Of a stretch of DNA of 64,000 nucleotides, positions 21,811-33,210 are shown piece by piece. A model generated the notes under the pieces. The model was given only the letters and a program-made list of their open reading frames with translations. It was not told the origin of the DNA and searched no databases. The translations under genes were made by a program, and so were the position numbers. How positions within the stretch are numbered: position 1 is the first letter of the stretch; each line of letters begins with the position of its first letter. Origin of the DNA: Epiperipatus broadwayi (taxonomy: Eukaryota; Onychophora; Udeonychophora; Euonychophora; Peripatidae); contig JAQFVV010006221.1 of NCBI GenBank assembly GCA_028023455.1, positions 4,043,166 to 4,107,165 on the forward strand, in the 5' to 3' direction.

Positions 21811-22149
21811 TAAACATATTGATTAAACTTTCAGTTTAATTAAAAAAAGAGAAAGAAGAAACGAGGGGGGGGGGATATTTTTGATAGCAAATATTTTGCA
21901 CATATCCTCTCATTTCAAATAAATCTTTCCAACAATAAAATAACCTATATACGAATGTGGAACTCACTTTTATAATGGTTGAAAGTAAAAAAAAAAAAAA
22001 CAATATTATAACAATTAGCTTAGTCTTGTCATGAGTTAGATTATTAAGCTGTTAAAATATCATTACTTTGTCGATATATTATATATCTACGTGTGTGTGT
22101 GTGTACAATCAAAAATTCAAAGAAAATAATGTTGTTTTTTACTGTTTAG

Positions 22150-22221
22150 GTACTTAGAAGATAAACAACTCGTTTTGCTTGACAAAAATGTGTTTACAGA
22201 AGTTCCAAGATTAAAAATATT
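22150..22221 (+). CDS. LRR receptor gene, LRR exon c
   Basis: This 72-bp exon lies between TGTTTAG and GTAAGT. It encodes Tyr-Leu-Glu-Asp-Lys-Gln-Leu-Val-Leu-Leu, then Val-Phe-Thr-Glu-Val-Pro-Arg-Leu-Lys-Ile, another single repeat with the Val/Pro-Phe positions common in such ectodomains. The conserved Asn of the ladder is replaced by Lys/Gln, so this is a divergent repeat. Junction TT+A with exon d gives Leu. It lies 340 bp after the Gypsy-type element. Confidence 0.8.
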
Positions 22222-24230
22222 GTAAGTTTTTATTTAAAATTATTCACATTTTTGAATTCTGACTTATGATAATAAATTTCTCATTTCATTATTTGGACTT
22301 TTTAACACTTTTATAAATAATCAAGTTGTTTTTTTTTACTAAAAAATAAAAATCGTGTATTCATTTTTTTTTTTACATATGCTTTTTGCTTTGAAAAAAA
22401 AAAAAGCATTTTATAAATGATTAGTTTCTTGGGAGATTCTGTGTCATTTAAACCCTAAGAAAGGACAGATTTTGCTTTGATCCAGAAATTTTCAGCTTTG
22501 TGAGTCATCATTAAACCATTCTGTTAGACGTTACCAAAAATTGTTTTTAAACCAGAAAACACAAAAACAATATAAATGAAAAATATAATTAGAATTAAAT
22601 ATTATGTAGTAATAATTTTCAATTTCTTAAAAAAAATTATAGTCTGTTTTACAATTATAAAATTAAATTTTTTTAATTCATTTTATATAATCAAGGTTCC
22701 AGCAACTTCCATTACTGAACGTCGTGAACTTATCTCATTGTGTCAATTGTTTTGCTAAACAGCTATTATCTGGAGAATGTAGATTGTCTTTCAGCTCTGT
22801 GACAGTAATTCTCGGCAGAACATGTATGAGGAATCTGAATACTGCTGTTCAGCTATGAGGCAGTAGTTCTCTGACTCAACCTTCAAAAAGCTTGACTATT
22901 TATTGCCAAATCCCCTTCCATCCATAATGGAAACATTCAGATTCCGTGAGCATCATCACCTATTGGCCCACTCTTGCCATTAATTATGCATTATTTAGAT
23001 GTATATGCATTGGTTAGAGGGGATGAAAGCTCAATCCAATCTATTTGAGATGCCATCTGGACTAGTCCATTTTTTAAAAGCAAGGTGAGATATGACACTA
23101 ACTAAAAAGCTAAATAATGAAATCACTTGCTTTATATAACATAAATTCTATTTTCATGTAAATACTGTTAATATTTGTAAATCAATAGCAAGAAAAATGT
23201 ACATTAAGTTCTCTACTAGAAGCACGTGAAGTAACTAACTAAATAAGAAAATACTGTGATCAGATGATAATATTTGAATCATCATCAGTGACAGTTTGCC
23301 CTTGTCTATCACCTTATTAACATAATTTATTCTAACATTTCAGTTTTAGAACTGAATCGAAAACTAAAAAAACCTTTACATCATTAAGATTCATAGCAAA
23401 TAGTATGTGGTAGAGATAAATACAAATTAAACATTCTATTATTGCAATAAAACATATGTAAATCTCAGTATTAAGACACTAACTTTACTAGATAGGCTAC
23501 TTTATAAATTACGTGCACTAAAAATAACTAGTAAAGTATTATAATAATACTTCAATATTGTGGTAATTAGAACAAACCCTAATTAAAGTTGAATAATCGT
23601 ACTAGTACAGATAAATTCACAAATAATGCTAGCAATTTTGGAATCAACATGAATGACCCTTTTTATTAAATTTGATGAATTCATATTTTTGATTGTATTG
23701 AACAAATAAATTCATAGTCATTGAAGAGCAAACAGTTTTGGATGGATACAAGATTTAATTTAACATCTTTTCTATTTTTTATATTAAACTAGAATACACT
23801 AATTTTTACAAGACATATTGGTCCGATTCCAAATGAGCATTTCTTCTTCTTTTATTATTCACATAATCCAGCTACTTTTGCTATGTATCTTTAATTATAC
23901 AATTCTTAAATTATTTAATGTAAAAATAGTTCTTATACTCGCATTATAGAAAATACATTATTTCTTTATGAATAATATCATTATTATAATTATTAATTAT
24001 TTTGAAATTATTGATTTACATGTTAATAATATCATTAATTTTAAACATTAGTTAATTGTAAAATCAGATCGGTAATTCTTATCTTAACAATATTTATACA
24101 AATTGTCTTTGATTAACAACAATCTGCTTTTAAAAAATTGGATTATTTAATCAATACTTATTTTTATATGACGACATTCACAATAAGTCTTTTGAAATAT
24201 GACTTTTTTCTACCGTACAGGCTTTTTTAT
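22222..24230. other. Intronic stretch, one possible relic only
   Basis: A low-GC intron with no coding exon recognised. At 24105-24125 the sequence CTTTGATTAACAACAAT is identical to 17 bp inside LRR exon b, discussed in the findings. Confidence 0.45.
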
Positions 24231-24512
24231 ACCTGCACTTATATATGTAATATACAGGGGGTTTGAACTCAGACTTTCACATGACCTCAACCATCCATGA
24301 TATCTCATATTGTTGATACACTTGATCACCCACATGTTGAAAAGATAAATAATCACCAATATTCATATTTTGTGCTAAACCAGCATTCATCAGTTGGTCC
24401 AGATTATCATCTCCACACATATATACAATCAAAGCTCAGCTTATTATATTAAGATAGCCAATCTTCATACTTTAATGGACAGGCTTTAAACCAGCCCATC
24501 CCACAACTCTTA
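24231..24512 (-). repeat. R1 repeat, single (non-palindromic) copy with hammerhead-like motif
   Basis: Starts CCTGCACTTATATATGTAAT as in the 11.4-kb copy and ends with the GGACAGGCTTTAA segment. The minus strand has CTGATGA, stem II ATGCTGGTTTAGCAC, AAAA, then ATGAATATTGG at 24351-24407. Only one arm is present, showing that palindromy is not required for insertion or survival. Confidence 0.65.
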
Positions 24513-26150
24513 TAGAGATATACATAATTGCCTGAATTACATTTTTAATGATTTCTTTCATTTATAAAATAAAATAGCAAAGTGACTTCTATAGATGCTG
24601 TGAATATTTAAATTTAATGCTGGGACAATAACACTAATAAGAAGAGTAAAACCTTTAAGTGATATTCAACCTACAGAAACAAAATTCAAATTTGTAGCAT
24701 AAAGATTCCGATTACAACATTTAAGATCATCTGAAAAAAAATTACATATGTATTAATTTAAAGATTTTCATGAATTTAAAAATATAAATATTGAACAAGG
24801 ATAGGAATTTTTTCCACAGACAACAAATATTATTGTTATTGTTAAATGATAAAATTTCAGTTTGCACAGTGAAACAGTAAGATTCGTATTCGAATCTTAA
24901 GTTTCACCTTTTTCTGTCGTCTCTCACTGACCGGTCTATCCCGCCCAAATTTAAACTTTTTGGTATCGAATTGTGTGTGTAACAATATTAAAAATGTATA
25001 AGTATATGTAGAATTCAGCATAAACATGCACACATTTCGATCTCAAATTAAAGGCAATAAATAGGGATAAAATAATATAATTTAGATTTCTTTTAGTTAT
25101 ATAATTTTGTATAATTTTAATCATTTATTTTGGATTATAAAGTTCGTATTTATTGCTTTGTTTAAATTTCGTTTAATAATAATTCTAAAAAAATCTGATG
25201 TAATATTTAATTAAAAGTTAAAATAATCTTATGTTTCCTTTTTGTCTTTGAAATTTAAAAGCATCGGTCAGTGATAGATAATAGATTAATTAAAGAAAAA
25301 TTCCCCAAAATGTAATTAGTAAATGTAAAATGTAAACAATAGAACAGCAGCTTTCTTTAATTAAAAACCAACAAAATGCATTGATTATCCTCAGGGCAGA
25401 TTAAGTAGAACCTAAAAATATCTTAACAAAAATGTGAGAGATCAAGATAAGAAAAGAGGCCATCTTAGACTTGCTGGAGACATTCATTTAAACTTTAGCT
25501 TTGCTCTCGATCACTGAGAGTCTCCAAAAATATAAAAATAATTTTTTCCTGCCAAGGTATGACTGAGTAAAGCACCTAGATTATTCTCCATCAGGAGATG
25601 GCCTATCGGATGCCGAACTTTCCATTGCCCATCATAAATTCACCATGAAGATCTGCTGCCTGAAATAAATGAAAAAGCTGCTGCTGCTGTGAAATGAAAT
25701 GAAATATCTAAATACAAGAAAGACTTGCCACTCATGAACTTTTTGCTGCTAAACTAATGGAATCAGAAAACTTCTTATAAAACAGGTACCTGTCTGTGTT
25801 CAAACTCTAGAGTACTCTAATAACATGCTATAGCTATTCTTCATATTACTTATCTAAATTATAAAATGTAAAAACTATCATTTGTATAACTAAAATTGAA
25901 TAATTAATTTAATATGTAAATTTCTCTAATAATCTAGCTTGCCTCACTCTATCTTTCTTGGGTGCGTATTTCTATAATCTACATTTCTATCTATAGTTAT
26001 TATTTAATTATTGCATGCTCATAATTATCTCAATTTTCAATGTTTAAATCTATGATCGCTTAAAACAATGAATGCATGTCAAAATTTTCATTAATATTTA
26101 CTTTCCTAAATAACTTAACTTTCATATAAATCGACACGCATTCAATGCTT
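24513..26150. other. Intronic AT-rich stretch
   Basis: No gene was recognised. Segment 24870-24960 is somewhat GC-richer with a GTATTCGAATCTTAAG box, but the tRNA fold is not convincing. Confidence 0.4.
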
Positions 26151-27525
26151 CATTTATTGTAATGCAGGAGTCTACAACTTCGCAAATGGCTGGCATATTA
26201 GTTGTAATCATTCCCAGTTTATATATGTTTTGTATTTATTAAATCTAATGAATAATTCTAGAAAATCACATTTCTTTGAGAGTCGCCAGAGTTCTTTAGT
26301 AAATGTTGATAATGTAGGGCCGAGTCAGAAATCTATTTAAATTTCATCATCATTGTTTATACAGTATACATGTGTTACGTTTTAGAGACGTGATGACCCA
26401 TTCCGCCATGAAATTTCCGAATTCTTCAGGGTTGAAATTAACTCCAGTCGTCCTACACAAGCAGGCATAATGGGTGCTCCCATAGGATTTGACAATGTCA
26501 TGCAGCCAGCCGGCAAATTGCGACACGTACCGCTTGTCCCTGGTTATGCTTATGTGACACCTTACTTCGTCAGGCCGAGGCAGAGACCAGCCCGACATTC
26601 TTATAAACCCATTCGCGGCATTGCAGTTTCGATATACTGCCATTCCATATCGCCTTTCTAAAGCGTACCACGTGTTCCTTTACCTAGTTTTATTATTCTA
26701 TATATCACTCCACCTCTGGATTATCTTCGTAATTCACTCTCAAATAAATGTTTGCCCTTAATCATAAAATAAATATTTTAATTAAATAAATATATGTCCG
26801 CCGCTACTCTTAAATCTTACTTTAGACTCTTGCATTGCAAAGGTATAAATTCCCCAAGGCATGCATTAGAAATACTTACTTGAGAATTTTAGGTAGCTAG
26901 ATTAAGCCTTCAAATAAGTGAATTCCCCTTGTAAACATTACAGTATCGGAAATACTGCTACTGAGTCCTCAAGATAAAATAATGTCTAAACAAATAAATG
27001 TATTCCTTTTGTAAACATTACAGTATCGGAAATACCGCTACTGAAATCCTCAATATAAAATAATGTCTAAATAAATAAATGTATTCTTTAAAATATAATC
27101 ATGTCACAAATTCCGCTAATGAAGCTTTGAATCCCTAAAATATTATTAGTAAATGATTTTATTAAAATGTATTAATAAATAATTTTAAACTATATGTCTG
27201 CAGTTACGTTTCATTTATTCTATACCCATTCTATCTAATATTTCCTCAATTATGTAAATATGAATGTTTAATTAATATTAGTTTGATTATTGGCTAACTC
27301 GAGAATAAAATCATGAATCTCTTGCATATCCCTGACCACCGTGCCTAAGGAAATATTTACTAATGTCGCATCAGATGCGTTGTTTCATGGATTGTATTGT
27401 GGAACCGATAAACTATGTTCGAACTCAGTACCACAGGTGGCTTCGCTACTCGATGGTGCTGCTGTTCTGTATGGTGGTCGAATTCTGCACTATGTTTACA
27501 AGTCACATGTTTTCTGACCGTTACA
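26150..27525 (-). mobile_element. Probable LTR-retrotransposon fragment or solo LTR
   Basis: On the minus strand the segment begins TGTAACGGTCAG (27525 leftwards), a start shared by many Gypsy LTRs. It contains a GC-richer block at 26380-26660 with a promoter-like TTATAAGAATGTCGGGC, and a 97-codon minus frame (26643-26350) of unknown relation. An internal 80-bp tandem repeat is at 26911-27090. The other end and a target duplication could not be fixed, so element limits are tentative. Confidence 0.35.
26911..27090. repeat. 80-bp tandem repeat, ~2.2 copies
   Basis: GTAAACATTACAGTATCGGA recurs at 26931 and 27011, and AAATGTATTC ends the units. Differences are few (ACTG/CCGC, GAGTC/AAATC). Confidence 0.8.
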
Positions 27526-27665
27526 ACAGCTAGTTTTAATTGGTTGATGCCTGGTACATCATAACTGAATTTTTATCCAGATTATTATTGCACAGCAAAA
27601 TTCCTGTTATATTTCAATATTTTATATATGGCTATATATATAATATCAAATAAATAAATATAATC

Positions 27666-27851
27666 AAAATATTCTAGAATAAATACTAAAAAACATAATA
27701 TATCTATGTAAATAAAAATTAAATCTTCGCCATAACCAACTTATGGCATTTTATTCAAGATGGCATAAAATGCTATAAGTTGTCTATAGCAGAGATTTAA
27801 TTTTTATTTTAATATAGACATATTTTTTAGTATTTATTCTAGAATATTTTT
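27666..27851. repeat. 186-bp near-perfect palindrome, MITE-like
   Basis: Outer arm AATATTCTAGAATAAATACT pairs with AGTATTTATTCTAGAATATT; the inner part AAAATTAAATCT pairs with AGATTTAATTTT. The central 60 bp pair more weakly around TTATGGCATTTTA. Confidence 0.8.
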
Positions 27852-27872
27852 ATTATATATATATATAAATGT

Positions 27873-28048
27873 TCAAATCACCTTCCCAAAATTTGTTTTT
27901 TCAGCAATATCCTCTGTGAGTAAATATAAAGTCTAAACTTCAAACAACCAACTCAAACATCTTTTTGAGTCAGCTGTTTAAAGTTTAGACTTTGAATTTA
28001 TTTATAGAGGGCATTGCTGAGAAAATATGTTTGGATGGATGGTTTGAA
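27873..28048. repeat. 175-bp imperfect palindrome, MITE-like
   Basis: AAAGTCTAAACTT pairs with AAGTTTAGACTTT, TCAGCAATATCCTCTG with AGAGGGCATTGCTGA, and the outer TCAAATCACC with GGTTTGA. It lies 22 bp after the preceding palindrome. Confidence 0.75.
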
Positions 28049-28135
28049 TACTCTTGCATTTGAATTTTTACCTAGTGATATGCACTGCAATTTGTATATA
28101 TATAATCACATATATATTGTATATCAATTTTTTTC

Positions 28136-28800
28136 AAGGAAATCAAGACATACATCACGTGACTTAATTTAATAAACTTCTACTACAAATGTTATATAAT
28201 GAGCGTTAATAGCTTTTAACGAGCTTTTTCAAATATATCTATTCCCAGACCAGTTTATAGCTGTTGGCTTTTATCTGTGAGGTACTATATATTCAGACAT
28301 TAGATTTAAAAATACCAGCTAAAGTCCAGCATTTATCTAATAGTTAATTAATAAGTAGAAAATCTAAAAATTTCAAATATCAATATGTCTTCAAATCCAG
28401 CTTTCTAACTTAAATAGCCATATGGGACTAACTTAAGTTTAGATACACCATATATTAATAGTTTTAGCAATATAACATCGCCAAAGCCTCAAGAGTAAAA
28501 CTATAATTGCAAGGAAATCAAATCATACATCATGTGACTTAATTTAATAAAGCTATTAGCATATGATCTGAACTTAGTTTAGTACCATATGTCTGAAAAT
28601 TTCAGATTTTTAAATTTAATAGTTAACTATTAAATAAATACTGAATATGAACTGGTATTTTCAGATCTAATATCTGAATATCCTAGCGCCTCACTGATGA
28701 CAGCCAACAGATAGGGATATTTGGAAAAGCTTGTTAAGAACTATTAACGCTCATTATATAAATTTATTTATACATTATAAACGAAATTTTATTTTTCAAA
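28136..28800. repeat. Palindromic element (family R5) with hammerhead-like relics and internal direct repeat
   Basis: Arms 28188-28390 and about 28580-28763 are inverted (TATAATGAGCGTTAATAG against CTATTAACGCTCATTATA). A direct repeat AAGGAAATCAA...CATACATCA...GTGACTTAATTTAATAAA is at 28136 and 28511. Each arm holds a relic of one hammerhead type: CTGATGACAGCCAAC at 28693 (+) and, on the minus strand, TAAACTGGTCTGGGAATAG at about 28260-28240. Confidence 0.65.
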
Positions 28801-29370
28801 AAAGAAAATATTTTCCATTAGTATAAATTATTGTAAATAGCTATTTACAATTTAATTCTTATAAAAATCAATAGCTTCATACCAATTTTCTATAACAATT
28901 ATATATATATGTGTGTGTGTTGTTAAATTTTGTAGATAAACACTACTTAAAGGCATAAAATTTCTAAGATTTGGATTTTGCTCAGAATAGTTTAATCAGT
29001 CGGTTATCTTTTCCAGTCTGATAATTATTACATTAACATTTAATATAGTACGTAAAGATGTTTTAAAGTATACTACAATAGAAATGCATTTAAGATTATC
29101 TATCTTAACTATATATTTATGGGAAATTTATGATTATATATTATAAATTATTTAATGAAAAGTAAATGTTACAACATTCGACAACAAAACAGGTTACGTC
29201 TATAAAAAGAAAGATTTATTGACGCTAAGTACTTTTGATACAACCAGTATCATAATCATGGTAGAATAAAGAAAGTGAGAAATTGTGATCCATAGATAAT
29301 GTCGAATATGAATATCAAGTGGATAAAAGTGAATAAATACTGAGAACATTTGCATGTTAATGATAAGGGA
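28801..29370. other. Spacer, nothing recognised
   Basis: Contains a TATATATATGTGTGTGTGTT microsatellite at about 28901. Downstream of the ORF end listed next, it may include the untranslated tail of that element. Confidence 0.4.
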
Positions 29371-29374
29371 GGGG

Positions 29375-29596
29375 CTATAGATGCCATTTTTTAGGCAGCG
29401 GAGTGCTGGATTTCTCTTTATTGATGGCATTAGTCTTCTTGGTGATTGATAAAGCCTCCTTAATCTTTTTCTTTCTATCATTGTCCTCTGAAAGAATAAC
29501 ACTGTCTGCTGAAAGATTGAACCAATGGCCAAAGATCAGTTCATAGTCTGAAAAGAGAAAAGAGTAGTCAGTGCTTTTCTTGCTGTGTTTGTACAT
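29375..29596 (-). pseudogene. C-terminal end of a Penelope-like (GIY-YIG type) retroelement ORF
   Basis: The minus-strand frame has Phe-Gly-His-Trp-Phe-Asn, then Val-Ile-Leu-Ser-Glu-Asp-Asn-Asp-Arg-Lys-Lys-Lys-Ile-Lys-Glu-Ala-Leu and Ile, followed by Ile-Asn-Lys and a final Leu-Pro-Lys-Lys-Trp before the stop. It is known that the end of Penelope-like proteins carries the pattern Gly-His-x-Phe-(Asn/Asp) ... Glu-x-(Asp/Asn)-x-x-(Lys/Arg)-Arg-x-x-x-Glu-(Ala/Ser) ... Ile-Asn ... Leu-Pro-x-x-(Trp/Tyr) after the GIY-YIG nuclease. The match in order and spacing is good. The RT and nuclease core are missing; only this tail remains. Confidence 0.55.
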
Positions 29597-29961
29597 GTAA
29601 CTATGTTGAGTAAGTATTATTTAAATTTTACTCATTTTTGCACTAAATGTTTAAGATATCTTTTAAGCTAAAATAAAATTTATTTTTATGTTGCAATACT
29701 GGGTTAAATGTTGTCTATTATAATCATTTAAGCACTCTTTAAATTGCAGCATTCTTTAAACTTAGACTGATAATATAATGGATGATTAAATGATCTTTAA
29801 ATGTGAAGATTCACTATTGCCCAACTATTAGTAGTAGCAATTGCGGAGTATTGTTTAATAAGTCTAGATATTTTTTTCAAATATGTCTATTTTTCTCTCA
29901 TTATAATTTTTTTTTCTTACTATGACCAATTTGGAGTTAATATAAAATCTGATTATTAAAA

Positions 29962-30358
29962 GGAAAAAAAAATTCTTGGTCCTTTGAAGAGAGAATTGAG
30001 GAAAAGATCAAATAAATGCTATGTGTGGAATGTATTACTGTATGGTTGTGAAATGTGGAGAATGAACAATAAAATTAGGAGCAGATTGGAAGCCTTTGAC
30101 ATGTGATCATGGAAAAGAATGGAAAAAATCAGTTGAATAAATCAAGTTTTGAAAAGAGTAAATGAAGAAAGACAATTAATTGTGGAAATTAAAAATAGAA
30201 AGAGAAACTCGATTGAACAGATATTAAAAAGAAAGTATATTTTAATGAAAGATATTTTGGAGAATAGTGAGTGGAAACAAAAAGAAAGAAAGGAAAAAAT
30301 TGACATTGTTTGGTGTTGTATGAGATGGGAAGAATTATGTGGAACTAAGGAGCTATGA
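29962..30358 (+). pseudogene. LINE reverse-transcriptase C-terminal fragment
   Basis: Around 30025-30250 the codons give Leu-Leu-Tyr-Gly-Cys-Glu-Met-Trp-Arg, then Ser-Arg-Leu-Glu-Ala-Phe-Asp-Met-Trp, Lys-Arg-Met-Glu-Lys-Ile-Ser-Trp and Val-Leu-Lys-Arg-Val-Asn-Glu-Glu-Arg. This is the well-known tail of endonuclease-type LINE RTs (Tyr-Gly-Cys-Glu-Thr-Trp, then Arg-Arg-Met-Leu-Lys-Ile-x-Trp). Stops and frameshifts occur, and the largest clean piece is 30149-30358. Dead 5'-truncated copy. Confidence 0.7.
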
Positions 30359-30827
30359 AGAGAACATAATAGAAAAATGGATAATTTGGTGATGTGACTT
30401 TTCTCTGAATCTGTCCATGGGAGGGAATACTATTGATGATTGATGATCAGCTTCTTATATCATATGCACTAATTGTAACAATGGAATTGCATGTTTATGC
30501 AATTATGTTTTCATCCTAATTACATTTACAGTATTCTGGCTCTAATATTTTATCTTTCTGTATTCAAGTATGCATGAGAATGTTAATGTGCAAAGTCTTT
30601 ATTTTAATAATGAGAAACTAATGATAAGATAGATGTTGGAGATTTGAATTTTTAGTTATGATCTTTCAAGAGATAACAGAATAAATAATGAAACATTTTG
30701 GAAGTGAATGTAAAAATTTTCATGCAGTAAATGCCTACGTATTTGTATAGCTTTATTTAGAAATCTTCCATTCTATAATAAAAATTAAAAGTCTTTAGAT
30801 TAGGTGGTTTAAAACTGACTTATACAA

Positions 30828-30905
30828 TTTCATTCTCTTTAATAAAAGAAATCTAAGTATCCTAGTAAATTTCTTTTATTAAAGAGGATGGAGTTGTATC
30901 AAATA
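30828..30905. repeat. Small 78-bp hairpin
   Basis: CTTTAATAAAAGAAAT pairs with ATTTCTTTTATTAAAG around a 17-base loop; outer ATACAATTTCAT pairs weakly with ATGGAGTTGTAT. Confidence 0.75.
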
Positions 30906-31334
30906 AAGTAAATAGTAATAAAGATAATTATTTCAATTATTCATTATACATGTAATGTGCAAACTTTGTTGATGGAACTGAAAGTAAGTCAGTACTTATG
31001 ATTAAGAAGCTGCCAATATTTAAAATTTATATATCTATTAGTTCAGATACAATAGTCATTGTCACATGACCAATCAGATATTTTTATTAAATCCAAAAGC
31101 AAACTTACTTATATGTACAATATATTTATAATTCTGCACCTCAGTGATGAGACAGATTTATAAATCCAAACTGACATTTATAGCATTTAGCATCTACTGA
31201 AATTTAGAATAAATAGTTGTTTCTAAAAAAGAATATCAAATTTTATATCATCACAAACTGAATATGGACTATTTTTAATGCAACTATTATTTTAAACATG
31301 TAGCAATCCCTCTTATTTTTTCCCAAACCCAGCA

Positions 31335-31600
31335 TGAAATTCAATAACCCACTTCAAACTCTCCATACACTAGTGCCATCCAGTGCAAACCATAGTAATT
31401 AGTGGGATACAAGAAGGTTTGTGCATAAAATCTCTATCTAATGCTTTCTCATTTAATATCTCCAAACTAGTTTCTAGCTTGTGACTTTCATCAGTGAGGA
31501 GCCTTGGATCTGATGGGATTTTATGCACAAACTTTCTTGCAACCATTGAGATTATTATGGCTTGTACTAGGTGATACTACTGAATGGACAGTTTGCTACT
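31335..31600 (-). repeat. R3 repeat copy with hammerhead-like motif
   Basis: Contains AAACTCTCCATACACTAGTG, GTTTGTGCATAAAATC and TTCATCAGTGAGGAGCCTTG. On the minus strand 31500-31459 has CTGATGA, GAAA and ACTAGTTT. The ends are mirrored (GATACTACTGAATGGACAGT at 31577), so this is also a palindrome, imperfect. Confidence 0.65.
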
Positions 31601-31935
31601 ATTTTAATAGTTTTTGTAAGAATAGAATGGTGGTCAGATGTTGTTTAGTGGTTTGATTAAACTTGGACTGAAACTTTTGATAGAAATTACTAAATTTTAA
31701 AACATAATTTCTTTCTGTTTTAAAATAAAGAGTTAAATAATAGAACAACATGACGGTTTGGAGAGATATATGTTAAAAGTAACAAAAAAAATACCAAAAG
31801 CAAAATATATGAATGAAGAAAACAAACAAATATTACATCATTGAAAGAATTTAAAAGCTTGGGTAGAAATATTGTAATGGGGATGACAATCAAAGACTTA
31901 TACTATATTCCAAAAGTCTGTAAAACAATTTGATG

Positions 31936-32735
31936 TAAAACTTTAATATGCACACACTATATAATTCAAAAGCAAAATATATATAAATCAGAACTTTAAA
32001 ATAATATAAAATATTGAACGATTATATAAATAATAATAAATTTTGTTGAATCTTCAAACGTTTTCGAAGGCATAACCTTCATTATCAAGAAGTACAAACT
32101 CTCTCTTCGTTTTTTCACGATGTACTAATATGCAAATCAGTGCAAACCGGATAGGCCAAGAGTGTTGTGTAGAGAGCGGAATGATCTGCGGAGGAGGGTT
32201 AAGGGAACGATTATATAAATAATAATAAATTTTGTTGAATCTTCAAACGTTTTCGAAGGCATAACCTTCATTATCAAGAAGTACAAACTCTCTCTTCGTT
32301 TTTTCACGATGTACTAATATGCAAATCAGTGCAAACCGGAAAGGACAAGAGTGTTTTGTAGAGAGCGGAATGATCTGCAGAGGAGGGTTAAGGAGGCGTG
32401 TTACATCATGTCAGATGAACACGCGATGAACAAAAGGGAATCATTTTACGCCATATCGAAGAAATGGCAAGTATAAACGTTCTGATTCTGATTTGCATAT
32501 TTTGCCTGGTTTTATCGCATATTTGCATATTAGTAGTACATCGTGAAAAAACGAAGAGAGAGTTTGTACTTTTTGATAATGAAGGTTATGCCTTCGAAAA
32601 CGTTTGAAGATTCAACAAAATTTATTATTATTTATATAATCGTTCAATATATTATATTATTTTAAAATTCTGATTTATATATATTTTGCTTTTGAATTAT
32701 ATAGTGTGTGCATGTTTAATATCAACACATATTAA
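31936..32735. repeat. Palindromic repeat with tandem 189-bp units and inverted third copy, Penelope-like organisation
   Basis: A segment starting GAACGATTATATAAATAATA occurs at 32016 and again at 32205 (period 189), and inverted at about 32645-32525. The palindrome extends outward to AATATGCACACACTATATAA at 31948 and its reverse near 32715. The conserved box AATCTTCAAACGTTTTCGAAGG, then CATAACCTTCATTATCAAG, forms a hairpin and is close to the GAAACGTTTG-type end box common near the 3' ends of Penelope-like elements. Confidence 0.65.
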
Positions 32736-32759
32736 AGTTTTACATATAGTATCTAACAC

Positions 32760-33130
32760 ACATTTAAACTATATATATTAAAACAATTTTAAAAAAGGCT
32801 GTTTATATAATGGATGGATGTGATAAAGAAGTTGATAGAAGTGAGAGGAAAAAAAAGATTATGAGTCAGTGAAAATGAATTAAAGTCAGAAAGATTTTCT
32901 CATTTCTCCAATTATATGCCAGTATGTGGTTATATGAGTAAATAGAAAGTATAAATAAATAGGAGGATGAACAGAAAAGCAGATGAATGGGAAGATGGAA
33001 AGATATAGTTGGATGGTAGGTAGATATATAAATAAATAGGCAATTAGGTAGTAAATAGGTAGATGGATAAATATAGATAGTTGGAAGGTAGTAGATAGAT
33101 AGATAAATAGTAAGGTAGAACTGGTGTTTT
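32760..33130. repeat. Degenerate GATA/GGTA microsatellite
   Basis: From 32940 to 33115 there are imperfect ATAGATAG, TAGGTAG and GGATAAATA units. It is older and shorter than the array at 59.6 kb. Confidence 0.6.
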
Positions 33131-33210
33131 ATTTTTATAAAACATGTAATTCTAAGGCAGAATGTGAGGTGCCGAATGTGATTTATTTATACTGAATGTT
33201 TCCTATATAT

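Larger units (their letters stand above)
19139..21815 (+). mobile_element. Non-autonomous Gypsy-type LTR retrotransposon with TAAAC target duplication
   Basis: Two long terminal repeats (19144-19784 and 21161-21810) are about 97% alike by eye, begin TG and end CA, and are flanked by the identical 5-bp TAAAC at 19139-19143 and 21811-21815. A primer-binding-site-like ATTGGCGCAGTCGGCA follows the 5' LTR, and a purine tract GGAGTGGGGAAGGAG abuts the 3' LTR. Only about 1.38 kb lies between the LTRs: a gag gene, and no protease, reverse transcriptase or integrase. It must rely on proteins of another element. Orientation is the same as the LRR gene whose intron it occupies. Confidence 0.92.

Noticed and set aside
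24870-24960. tRNA-like box GTATTCGAATC
   Set aside because: No matching A-box or cloverleaf stems at correct spacing.
26350-26661. Two overlapping open frames on opposite strands in a GC-richer block
   Set aside because: Neither translation shows a known domain; probably LTR sequence.
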